Origin: Pontibacter sp. SGAir0037
Lineage (GTDB): Bacteria; Bacteroidota; Bacteroidia; Cytophagales; Hymenobacteraceae
Direction of reading: 5' to 3'
Length of the DNA: 64,000 nucleotides
Assembly (NCBI RefSeq): GCF_005491705.1
Contig: NZ_CP028092.1
Span: 3,100,001 to 3,164,000, forward strand
In this document: positions 25,431-34,900 of the stretch, in pieces
Layout of the letters: the number at the start of each line of letters is the position of its first letter
Numbering within the stretch: position 1 is the stretch's first letter
The notes under the pieces: model-generated
Database searches by the model: none
What the model was told of the DNA's origin: nothing
Seen by the model: the letters and a program-made list of their open reading frames with translations, nothing else
Position numbers and translations under genes: made by a program

Positions 25431-25880
25431 ATGAAAAAGCACATTTTAATTATCCCGGCAATAGTTTTATTCTTTTCTAACCTGGCCCTGGCACAGGATA
25501 TTCCGCAAAGCCAGGTACCTTCGGTTATACTGAACAACTTTAAGAAAGACTTTCCTAAAGCCAGCGACGTGGAATGGGAGAAAGAAGGCGACCTGTATCA
25601 TGTGGAGTTCGAAACAGGCTGGAATACCGATCATGAAATCTGGTACCAGCCATCAGGTTCCGTTAGCAAACTCAAAGAAGATATTACCCGGAAAGAACTT
25701 CCGAAAGAAGTAATTAACAGGATCAACTCCGATTTTAAAGGCTACAGCCTGGATGACCTGGAGCGCATACGCACGGGTGCCGAAACTGTTTATAAAGTAG
25801 AGCTTAGCTCATTCACCAAGCAAGACCTGGAGGTGGTGCTGGATGCAAAAGGTAGTGTGTTAAACCAAAAAGCGGATTAA
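25431..25880 (+). CDS. PepSY-like domain (DUF2874) periplasmic protein
   Basis: Periplasmic protein of 149 residues with a signal peptide ending ALAQ. Two PepSY-like (PF11396) repeats follow; each has the pattern of a short helix, then two strands, for example ASDVEWEKEGDLYHVEFETG and the second LERIRTGAETVYKVELS. Proteins of this family in Bacteroidota bind or inhibit unknown partners. The stop is 10 bases before a porin gene, so the two form an operon. Confidence 0.9.
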   Translation: MKKHILIIPAIVLFFSNLALAQDIPQSQVPSVILNNFKKDFPKASDVEWEKEGDLYHVEFETGWNTDHEIWYQPSGSVSKLKEDITRKELPKEVINRINSDFKGYSLDDLERIRTGAETVYKVELSSFTKQDLEVVLDAKGSVLNQKAD

Positions 25881-25890
25881 TTCAACTCCT

Positions 25891-27060
25891 ATGCGTATTC
25901 TGTTATTCGTGGCAGCGTGTATGATCTGCCTCAGCGCCTCGGCACAGCAAAAGCAAAGTGAAAAATGGTACGATAAAATACATGTTGGCGGCTACATGCA
26001 GGTCCGGTACAACAAGCTCTTCGAAACCAACCCCGAGCTGGGGTGCGAACAGTGCGACGAGTTCTGGGGGGCCAAAGGAGGCGGCCTTTCGCTAAGGCGC
26101 TTGCGTCTGAAGTTCTACGGCCAGATCAGTCCGAGAATATACATATACATCCAACCTGATTTTGCCAAATCGGTGGGAGAGTCTATTCATGTGGGCAGGG
26201 TAAAAGATGCTTATGTGGATATCGGCCTGGACAAGCACAACGAGTATAGAATACGCATAGGCCAAAGCAAAGTGCCTTTCGGGTTCGAGAACATGCAGTC
26301 GAGCAGCCATCGGTTACCCCTCGACCGGAACGATGCACTGAACAGTGGTGTAAAAGACGAACGCGACATGGGTGTATTCTTTTATTGGGCCAGCCAGGAA
26401 AAGCGGGCACTCATGAAAGCGCTAAAGCCGTATAAGCACTCCGGAGACTTTGGCGTGTTTGCTCTGGGCATTTACAACGGGCAAACAGCTAACCACCCCG
26501 ACCTGAACAACGCATTTCATGTTGTTACCCGGTTTTCTTACCCCATTGTGCTGGGCCAACAGGTAATTGAGCCAGGCATACAGGCCTACACCGGACAGTT
26601 TGTGCTGCCCGAGCACAGTCCTGACGTAAAAGCGAACAGCAACCTGTCGTATATAGACCAACGCCTTGCCGCATCGTTTGTGCTGTATCCGAAGCCTTTT
26701 GGCATACAGGCAGAATATACCATTGGCCGAGGTCCGGAATTTGATAAGCCGACAGGATCGATTGGAGTAAAAGACCTGCAAGGCGGCTATGTTACGTTTT
26801 CTTATGCCCGTACCGGTGGAGAAGCCGCGTTGATACCTTTTACGCGCCTGCAGTACTACGACGGTGGAAAAAAGCATGAGCTGGATGCCAGGAGTTACAC
26901 CGTGAAAGAATGTGAAATAGGTGTGGAGATTCATCCTGTCGAGCATATAGAGCTGGTAACGGTATATACCCTCTCCGACCGCAGGTATGAGGACTATGAG
27001 CACCCGGATAACCATCAGGCAGGTGGACTCATGCGTATACAGGCACAGTTGCAGTTTTAA
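25891..27060 (+). CDS. Porin, phosphate-selective porin O/P family
   Basis: Outer-membrane beta-barrel porin of 389 residues. It has a signal peptide (ends SASAQQ) and starts with the family pattern KIHVGGYMQVRYNKL; RRLRLKFYGQISPRIYIYIQPDF is the conserved OprP/OprO-like strand pair, and the protein ends with an aromatic barrel strand (LMRIQAQLQF). In this family the channel is anion selective, often phosphate. A CEQCDE pair of cysteines near residue 52 may form a loop disulfide. It is co-transcribed with the PepSY-like gene. Confidence 0.9.
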   Translation: MRILLFVAACMICLSASAQQKQSEKWYDKIHVGGYMQVRYNKLFETNPELGCEQCDEFWGAKGGGLSLRRLRLKFYGQISPRIYIYIQPDFAKSVGESIHVGRVKDAYVDIGLDKHNEYRIRIGQSKVPFGFENMQSSSHRLPLDRNDALNSGVKDERDMGVFFYWASQEKRALMKALKPYKHSGDFGVFALGIYNGQTANHPDLNNAFHVVTRFSYPIVLGQQVIEPGIQAYTGQFVLPEHSPDVKANSNLSYIDQRLAASFVLYPKPFGIQAEYTIGRGPEFDKPTGSIGVKDLQGGYVTFSYARTGGEAALIPFTRLQYYDGGKKHELDARSYTVKECEIGVEIHPVEHIELVTVYTLSDRRYEDYEHPDNHQAGGLMRIQAQLQF

Positions 27061-27179
27061 TAGAAGGCAGGTCTGCGCGTACCCTTTGCAGGCTTTTTTG
27101 TATTTTACTACCTTTACAAGAGGCCGCACCTGTGTTGCCCGGTAACAGGATATCAACCCATACCACCTATTTTACAAGT

Positions 27180-28028
27180 ATGTATACAACCCATTTTATC
27201 AGGCTGGCTATAGTGCTGTTGAGCGCCTGTAGCCTCTGGTCCTGCCAATCGCAGCAGGAACAGGCAAGTGCAGTTGCAACTGAACGCCTGCAGTTCAGGG
27301 TTGAGAACCTGCAGCGTACCTCTGATGACTGCAGCCCTGACAGCTCCACCTGTGCCAGGCTGCACATTACCTACCCTGTAGCCACTGCCGGGCCCGCAGC
27401 ATTGCGCCAAAGCATTAACCACTATGTACAGCAGCGGTTACAGCTCATGCGTTACGATTTTGGTCCTGATGCGGACACATCTGCCACAAGCTATACCGAT
27501 GCTGCCGAAAAGCTTGCCAACCTGTTTTTTGAGGAGCGCCAGCGCTACAAGGAGAGCACTCAGCAAATGCCTGACCCACCGCATCCAGGCCTGTATGGGT
27601 GGGAGCTGCAGGTAAAGGGCCAGCCGCTTTATGTGTCGGCCCGGGTGGTGTCGCTGCTTTTCGATAACTTCACTTATCTTGGGGGTGCACACGGAAACCC
27701 TACCCGCATCCTGCAAAGTTTCGACAGCACCGGGCATCTGCTCTCCCTGCCTGAGATGGTTAACGATACCGTAAAACTGCAGGCACTGGCGGAGCAGCAG
27801 TTCAGGCAGGTACGAAAGGAAATGGTAGGCGACATGCCGCTCTCGGAAGCAGGTCTCTTTATTACAGGTAATACACTTCCTCTGCCTCAGAACTACGCCC
27901 TCACCGCAGAAGGACTGCAGCTCTACTATAACCCTTACGAGATCGGGCCCTATGCCATGGGTGCCACTGAACTGCTACTGCCCTACAACTTCCTGAAGGG
28001 CCTGCTGCGGCCAGCTTACTTTCCATAG
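27180..28028 (+). CDS. DUF3298/DUF4163 (RsiV-like) lipoprotein
   Basis: Lipoprotein of 282 residues. A hydrophobic signal ends in a lipobox LWSC. A DUF4163-type segment (ITYPVATAGPAALRQSINHYVQ) is followed by the DUF3298 core with the diagnostic YLGGAHGNPTRILQSFDSTG, and the C-terminal YYNPYEIGPYAMGATELLLPY. In other bacteria this pair of domains forms the extracytoplasmic part of anti-sigma factors such as RsiV, but here there is no sigma factor nearby. A GTG 16 codons upstream is open, but the signal peptide sets the start at 27180. Confidence 0.88.
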   Translation: MYTTHFIRLAIVLLSACSLWSCQSQQEQASAVATERLQFRVENLQRTSDDCSPDSSTCARLHITYPVATAGPAALRQSINHYVQQRLQLMRYDFGPDADTSATSYTDAAEKLANLFFEERQRYKESTQQMPDPPHPGLYGWELQVKGQPLYVSARVVSLLFDNFTYLGGAHGNPTRILQSFDSTGHLLSLPEMVNDTVKLQALAEQQFRQVRKEMVGDMPLSEAGLFITGNTLPLPQNYALTAEGLQLYYNPYEIGPYAMGATELLLPYNFLKGLLRPAYFP

Positions 28029-28068
28029 GTGCTCTTCAATACTAAGGGCTGAGAAGAACACGGGAGCC

Positions 28069-30279
28069 TTACTGCTTCACAAACTTCTTCGTCATCACCC
28101 GATTAGCATACATCACCTGTAAAATGTAAATACCATCGGCCAGATCGGTAGTAGGCAGGCTAAAAGAGGCTTTGTTGTCGAAGCTTCCGCTCAGCACCTC
28201 TTTGCCCTGCACATCCTGAATTTTCACGGCAATCTTTCCCTTTACCAGTTCAGGTAACCCGATATGCACTACCTGCTGCGCAGGGTTTGGGTATAAGCTG
28301 AAAGTTGCCACCTGTTCGGCCTTTACTGCCAGGGGCGCCTGAGGCGACAAAGTAACGAATTTGGAGAGCAACCGGATATAGTTTGCCTGGTAGCCTGTTG
28401 AATTCTCTGTAACCGACCAGGAGTTTAATGGCCAGGAGTGGTTAAAATCTTTGTAACTTTTCTGGGCAGGCTGACCTTTGGGCGGAGTTATGGAAATGGC
28501 GTTGCATCCTGCATTGCCTGGGCAAACACCATCCCAGTCGTAAGACGGGTTGGGACCTCCGGTTAAAAAACCTGGTGGCGGCCCGAACTGCGATGTTCCT
28601 ACCCGGTCCCATTTGGCGCTGCCGTCTTTGAACCAGGAATGGTAGAATTCTCTTACACCGTTTTCCGCGCCATCGTTAAACATATTACTCAGGTATACCA
28701 GTTGCATCGGGTTTACGCCGTGCAGGCTATGCACATAACCGGCTGCAGCATGCTGGTACGTTTCAGTATTGGCAGGGTCCAGATCATACGTTATAAGGTC
28801 ATAGATCATTAACCCCTGTATCATTTTAAAGCTGTTGCTTCCCCAGGTATAGTCGTTTAAATGCGCCAGGTAAGGATCCTTTACCGAGGTTATGGCTGGT
28901 AAATTTTCAGAGTTGCTCTTCATGGCCGCCGTAAACTTATCCCGGATAGCTGTTTTCACGGATTCGGTTGCGTTAGGAAGGGACGTGTAATACAACAAGG
29001 CGTCCTGCGTAACAGGCTCAAACGGATAAGCATAGCTCCATTCGAACAAGTGAGACTTAGTATAGTTCGCATCGAAGTAAGCTTTATACACGGCCTTATC
29101 GGTTAAAGCATATAGAAAAGTGGCCGCCGATAGCTTGAACATGCTCCGGGTATAATCGTCCACCTCTTGCTGGCCTGCGCCCAACCCCTGCGAATTATTG
29201 GCGTTATCGTTGTTGCGAAACAGCACATCCGGATTCGCATCGGCCCAGGCCCAGGCTTTTTCGGCGGCAGTTTGCAACTGATCGGCATACGCCAGCATGG
29301 CAGGTGTACCTAACGTTTTATATACTTTCGCCGCATAGGCATAAATGGCCGCCCCGGTTAAGGTAGCGGAGGTAGAAGCCGGGCCATAGCACCGCTGCGT
29401 TTTGTCGCTGGAAGGCGGGCTGGCATCGCCCTGATAGCCCACAATGCTCAACACGGAGCCGTCTGCGTTCTGCATCCTCCATAACCAATCAATTTCATAC
29501 TTCACCTCATCCAGTATATCAGGTATCCCGTTTCCAGACTCCGGAATATTATAGTTGTCGGTCCAGGCAGCAGGCTTTTCTTCGTAAGCTCTTAATAACT
29601 GGATTACCGGACCATGCACGAAGTTCACGTATTTATTCATGTCGCCGGCATCGAACCAGCCGCCACTCAGATCTTTTTGCGTAGCCGCATTGGTTTTGGC
29701 GTTATAGAGCCGGGCCTGGGAATCTTGTAAATTCCCGGCATAACTAATAGCATCGGCCCAGGCTGCCCCGGCATACTTCGCTTCTTTGGCCATACCGGCC
29801 CGCTGGTAGAAATAAGTCCGTACTGCCTGTTTCAGCACGTTCTGATACACCGAGTTATGAATCATGAAGTCGTAAGATTTCACTTGCTGCGCAACATCCA
29901 GCACATAATAGGTGCCGGGCGTTGTGACCAGTGAGAAATCGAAATGCCAGGCTTTATCGCCGGAGCTTGGATCTTCCTGACCATTGTTCCAACTGGTGGG
30001 CGTGCCCTCCAGCGCCGTCTGCCCGGTAGATGCGTTGACAACACGGTAAACTGTTCCGGGCTGGAAAGACTCTGCGGCATCAAAGCCTGTTACCGGATTG
30101 CGGATAACAGCTACTTTTCTGGCTGTTTCGGGATAGCCAAACTGATCAACGACTATGTACTTCGAGATTGACTGGGCCGGGCTTTGCAGAAAGAGCCCAA
30201 GCAAAAAAAGCAGGAGCAAACCCACTAATCGGGCTATTTTACCTCCTTTAGATTGGTCATACAGGTATAAGTGCATCAT
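28069..30279 (-). CDS. Glycoside hydrolase family 9 endoglucanase with T9SS sorting domain
   Basis: Secreted beta-1,4-glucanase of 736 residues. After the signal region comes a CelD N-terminal Ig-like domain (SISKYIVVDQFGYPETARKVAVI) and the alpha/alpha-barrel GH9 catalytic domain. The catalytic base region is SGGWFDAGDMNKYVNF near residue 205, and the proton-donor Glu is likely the one in SWSVTENSTGYQANYIRLLS near residue 640. The C-terminus has a type A T9SS tail (SLYPNPAQQVVHIGLP through KKFVKQ). Likely substrate is cellulose or mixed-linkage glucan. No SusC/D pair is adjacent. A TTG two codons upstream is ignored. Confidence 0.92.
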   Translation of the reverse strand: MMHLYLYDQSKGGKIARLVGLLLLFLLGLFLQSPAQSISKYIVVDQFGYPETARKVAVIRNPVTGFDAAESFQPGTVYRVVNASTGQTALEGTPTSWNNGQEDPSSGDKAWHFDFSLVTTPGTYYVLDVAQQVKSYDFMIHNSVYQNVLKQAVRTYFYQRAGMAKEAKYAGAAWADAISYAGNLQDSQARLYNAKTNAATQKDLSGGWFDAGDMNKYVNFVHGPVIQLLRAYEEKPAAWTDNYNIPESGNGIPDILDEVKYEIDWLWRMQNADGSVLSIVGYQGDASPPSSDKTQRCYGPASTSATLTGAAIYAYAAKVYKTLGTPAMLAYADQLQTAAEKAWAWADANPDVLFRNNDNANNSQGLGAGQQEVDDYTRSMFKLSAATFLYALTDKAVYKAYFDANYTKSHLFEWSYAYPFEPVTQDALLYYTSLPNATESVKTAIRDKFTAAMKSNSENLPAITSVKDPYLAHLNDYTWGSNSFKMIQGLMIYDLITYDLDPANTETYQHAAAGYVHSLHGVNPMQLVYLSNMFNDGAENGVREFYHSWFKDGSAKWDRVGTSQFGPPPGFLTGGPNPSYDWDGVCPGNAGCNAISITPPKGQPAQKSYKDFNHSWPLNSWSVTENSTGYQANYIRLLSKFVTLSPQAPLAVKAEQVATFSLYPNPAQQVVHIGLPELVKGKIAVKIQDVQGKEVLSGSFDNKASFSLPTTDLADGIYILQVMYANRVMTKKFVKQ

Positions 30280-30285
30280 GAGCAA

Positions 30286-30889
30286 TTTTTAAATGATGGT
30301 TAACTGCGTCGAAGCTGTACAGGGGCAGGCTCTTCGACATTCCTGCATGAAGCGGAGAGCAGCAGGACCGTTGTGAACAGCAGTAGCTTTGCTTTTGAGG
30401 GCAACAGGTACCTATGATCATTTGCGATGTTCTGACAGCAACTGATAACAAAGGAAATTATGCCTAAAAAAGCAACGGAGCTAATTATCGATAAGAAAGT
30501 TAAATAAATGGCTAAAGAAGTATCAGCAGAAAGCCCGTAGATGCTGAGCATGAGTTAGAAAGAACGAGAGGAGCTAACTTTGGTGTTTAGTAGCGCCGCC
30601 AGTGGGAATATGAAAGTCATCGGTAGGGGTTCGGCACTGGTTCATGCCCTACTTTCACTCAAATTACCACTACATAGCTCTCATTACAAAGCCTTTGGCC
30701 TAATAGCTATGCTCTTCAAACGAATAACTGTATGAGTACGAGCTACGCAACACTCATACTCAACATACTATCTATCAAAACCATACAACAAAAGTCAGGT
30801 AAAAGTCGCCTTAATGTCAGGTAAAAATCAAGACCCATTTTTGTACATTTTAAAAGTATATTTAATCTTGCCCAAACTAACAACGACAG
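30286..30889. other. Intergenic region with lipoprotein-like remnant (604 bp)
   Basis: The minus strand from 30551 to 30300 has an 83-codon frame with a hydrophobic stretch and then KLLLFTTVLLLSASCRNVEE, which looks like a lipoprotein signal followed by a stop after 15 residues. It may be a vestige of a gene, but it overlaps other frames and is not called. The rest is AT rich and holds the operator candidate described at 30794-30829. Confidence 0.4.
30794..30829 (+). promoter_or_regulatory. Direct-repeat operator candidate upstream of the XRE regulator
   Basis: GTCAGGTAAAAGTC (30794-30807) and GTCAGGTAAAAATC (30816-30829) differ by one base and are 22 bases apart (two helical turns). They lie 60-95 bases before the XRE regulator gene, where an autoregulatory or LytTR-type operator is expected. 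Confidence 0.45.
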
Positions 30890-31647
30890 ATGATACAACC
30901 TGAACTAGGAAAGAAAATACTAGACTTAAGAAAAGCCAAAGGATTAACGCAGGAAGAGCTTGTAGAGAAATGTAACATCAGTGTACGGACACTGCAACGG
31001 ATAGAATCCGGAGAAGTCACTCCCAGGAGCTATACTATCAGAATCATTTTTGCAGCCCTTGATTATAACCATGCCGATGTGATTGGTAAAAATAATCTTA
31101 TCTCAGATGGATATGCAAAAGCTAGTAACTCATTTTCATATTTTTTTAACTTAAAACATAACAAAATGGTAAAACTATCGCTGCTATCTATCCCATTTCT
31201 GGTTACAGTATTAGCCTTATTCTTTCGGTACCCAACCACCACCGGAGCCCAACATAAAACAGAAGTACGTGCACAAATTCTAAAATTGAACGCTGATTTT
31301 ATTCAAACGTACAATGCCGGAGAAATGGACTCCCTCAGTAAATTGTACGTTGGCGATGCCAGCCTCATAATGGGTAATGCAATTCCTGTGGTGTTCAACA
31401 ACCTGCCTGAAGTACGGGGCGTGCTGGCATCAAATCATTTCTTACACTCTACCACCAGCAAAACGTCCGCTTCCTGGAAAGGAGATCTAAGAAAACGGTT
31501 ATTTCCGATTCAGTGGTAGTGGATATAGGCATCTTGCGTATTCGTTCGGAAGCTGACCAAACACTAAGTGGCATCTACTTCAGCCAATGGCGCAACCAGG
31601 ATGGGAAATGGATGATTGAAAACGAGATGCATCGATTTGACAAATAA
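30890..31647 (+). pseudogene. XRE-family regulator with NTF2-like C-terminal domain, frameshifted
   Basis: The intact first part (30890-31519) encodes a helix-turn-helix of the XRE/Cro type (KKILDLRKAKGLTQEELVEKCNISVRTLQRIESGE), a membrane segment (LSLLSIPFLVTVLALFF) and the start of an NTF2/SnoaL-like (DUF4440) domain (ADFIQTYNAGEMDSLSKLY). At about 31490-31495 (AGAAAACGG) the frame is lost. The other frame continues without a stop from 31495 to 31647 and completes the domain: TVISDSVVVDIGILRIRSE and SQWRNQDGKWMIENEMHRFDK. One extra A in the run would restore a protein of about 252 residues. This may be a real frameshift, a sequencing error in a short homopolymer or programmed slippage. Confidence 0.75.
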
Positions 31648-31689
31648 TTAATACACGATGTAAGGTATTAATCCTTTTACAAGTATAAC

Positions 31690-31732
31690 AGAAGGCTGCT
31701 GCCGTCCCAGATAAGGATGGCAGCAGCCTTCT
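31690..31732 (+). terminator. Hairpin terminator upstream of purL
   Basis: An 18-base stem (31690-31707 with 31715-31732, one G-T pair) with a GC-rich core follows the XRE-like gene. The T tract is short. Confidence 0.6.
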
Positions 31733-31879
31733 GCGCCAGATCAGACACCAGCACGGCTGTCTCCACCGGCAGCAGCGAAAAAGATAAGCAAATAAATTTC
31801 AATCCTCTTTACATCTCAAATCAGATTCAAAATACACTAACACCCTCCCCCACCTCTCCCTTTTTTTAAATTAAAACCC

Positions 31880-31887
31880 TACCTTTG
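31880..31887 (+). promoter_or_regulatory. -7 element of the purL promoter
   Basis: TACCTTTG, a perfect match to the Bacteroidota -7 consensus, lies 20 bases before the purL ATG. No TTG stands 19 bases upstream. The leader would be very short, about 14 nt. Confidence 0.4.
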
Positions 31888-31907
31888 CTGCTTGAAAAAA
31901 ACTAAGC

Positions 31908-34900
31908 ATGCTTCACTTCTTTTCTAGTCAGCCTGATACAGTTTACGCCTTACAAAGCGAAGGCGAACTGAGTACAACAGATGTTCAAAAATTGGAATGG
32001 CTTTTCGGCAACGCCATATTAGAGCAGGAAAAAACCTTAAGCGGTTTCTTTGTTGGTCCTCGTGCCGCCATGATAACGCCATGGAGCACCAATGCCGTGG
32101 AAATCACTCAGAACATGGCCATCGAGGGGATTATCCGGATTGAAGAGTTTAAAATAGTAACAGAAGATTTCACGGATTTTGACCCAATGCTTTCGCAAAA
32201 GTATAAGGGGCTGGACCAGGAAATCTACACAATACATATTGAACCGGAGCCTGTGCTGCCAGTTACCGATATTGCCGCCTACAACAAGCAGGAAGGACTT
32301 TCGCTGAGCGATGAAGAAGTGGATTATTTAAACCAGCTTTCCGAAAGAGTAGGCAGGCCGCTAACCGATTCCGAAGTATTTGGCTTTTCGCAGGTGAACT
32401 CGGAGCACTGCCGCCATAAGATCTTCAATGGCAAATTTGTAATTGATGGCGAAGAGAAACCAAGTTCGCTTTTTAAATTAATCCGCAAAACATCAGAAAC
32501 AAACCCCAACGATATTGTTTCTGCCTACAAAGATAACGTTGCTTTTATAAAAGGACCAGTGGTGCAGCAATTCGCACCAAAGCGTGCCGATGAGCCGGAC
32601 TTCTACCAGGTAAGTGATTTCGAATCGGTTATTTCTATAAAAGCAGAAACGCATAACTTCCCGACAACAGTAGAGCCATTTAACGGTGCCGCTACCGGTT
32701 CTGGTGGTGAGATCAGAGACCGATTGGCTGGTGGACAGGGAGCACTTCCGTTGGCAGGTACAGCTGTTTACATGACGGCTTTGTCGCGCCTGGAGAAAGA
32801 CCGTCCTTGGGAAAAAGCTACTCAGGAAAGACAGTGGCTGTATCAAACGCCGATGGATATCCTGATTAAAGCTTCTAACGGAGCCACTGATTTCGGGAAC
32901 AAATTCGGACAGCCGCTGATTACCGGCTCAGTTCTAACCTTCGAGCACGACGAAAAAGCAGATGAGCTGGAGGCCCCTAGAAAACTTGGTTACGACAAGG
33001 TGATTATGCTGGCTGGTGGCGTTGGTTACGGCAAAGCAAGCCAGGCACAGAAGCAACATCCAAAAACAGGCGATAAAATTGTTATTCTCGGAGGTGAAAA
33101 CTACCGCATCGGTATGGGTGGCGCGGCAGTTTCTTCAGCCGACACAGGCGAGCACGGAACAGGCATCGAATTAAATGCCATCCAGCGCTCTAACCCGGAA
33201 ATGCAGAAGCGTGCCGCTAACGCTATTCGAGGCATGGTGGAGAGCGAAAACAACCCGATTGTTTCTATCCACGATCACGGTGCTGGTGGACACTTAAACT
33301 GCCTTTCAGAATTAGTAGAAGAAACAGGCGGTAAGATAGACCTGGATAAACTGCCTGTAGGCGACCCTACCCTATCAGCGAAAGAAATCATCGGAAACGA
33401 ATCGCAGGAGCGTATGGGCCTGGTAATCGGCGAAGATGACATTGCTACCCTGCAGAAGATAGCAGAGCGCGAGCGTGCTCCTATGTATACCGTGGGTGAC
33501 GTGACTGGCGACCATCGCTTTACCTTTGAGTCAGCAACTACGGGCCAGAAACCGATGGACCTGGAGCTAAGCGACATGTTCGGAAGCTCGCCAAAAGTGG
33601 TAATGACTGATAAGACGGTTGAAAGAAATTACCAGCCAGTAATCTATGATAAAAGCCAGCTGCATACTTATTTAGAGCAGCTATTACAATTAGAAGCTGT
33701 AGCCTGTAAAGACTGGCTCACCAATAAAGTAGACCGTTGCGTGGGTGGACGCGTGGCGAAACAACAATGTGTTGGTCCGCTGCAGCTGCCACTGAACAAC
33801 TGCGGTGTGATGGCACTTGACTTCCAGGGCAAAGAAGGTATTGCTACGTCAGTTGGCCATGCTCCGATTTCAGCCCTGATTGATCCGGCAGCTGGTAGCC
33901 GTAATGCTATTGGCGAGTCCTTATCTAACATAGTTTGGGCTCCGCTGAAAGATGGCTTACAGAGCGTTTCGCTTTCTGCTAACTGGATGTGGGCTTCTAA
34001 AAACGCTGGTGAAGACGCTCGTTTATACCAGGCAGTAGAGGCTTGTTCGGATTTTGCTATTGCCCTGGGCATTAACATCCCGACAGGAAAAGATTCGCTT
34101 TCTATGAAGCAGAAGTACAAAGACGAGGACGTTATTGCCCCTGGTACAGTGATTATCTCAGCCGGCGGAAATTGCAGCAACGTACGCCAGGTGGTAGAGC
34201 CGGTGTTGCAACGCGATGGCGGTAATATTTACTACATCAACTTATCTAACGACACCTATAAACTAGGAGGCTCGTCTTTTGCACAGGTAGTAAACAAAAT
34301 AGGCAACGAAACACCTGATATTACCGATGTGGCGCAGTTTAAAAATGCCTTTAACACGTTGCAAGGCCTGATCAAAGAAGGCAAAATAGAAGCAGGCCAT
34401 GATATTGGCAGCGGGGGTTTGATCACTACCCTGCTGGAGATGTGCTTTGCGGACAACAACCTGGGTGCAAGTATTGATTTAACATCACTGGGCGAGGAAG
34501 ACAGCGTGAAAGTGTTATTCGCTGAAAACATTGGCGTGGTATTCCAGGCATCTGCTGACGTAGAAGCTACTTTAGAAGCGAATAATGTTCCGTTCCACAA
34601 AATAGGTACAGCTACATCTTCTGCTACCCTTGAACTGAAGAACGGCTCAGATGCTTACAGTTTCAACATTGCCGAGTTACGTGATACCTGGTTTAAAACT
34701 TCTTACCTGCTGGACATCAAGCAAAGTGGTCCGGTTAGTGCAAAAGAGCGTTACGACAACTACAAGAAGCACGAGCTGATCTACAAGTTCCCGGAAGGAT
34801 TCGACGGTAAAAAGCCAGTTATCGATCCTTCTAAGCCAAGAATAAAAGCAGCTATTATCCGCGAGAAAGGAAGCAACTCGGAGCGTGAAATGGCCAACGC

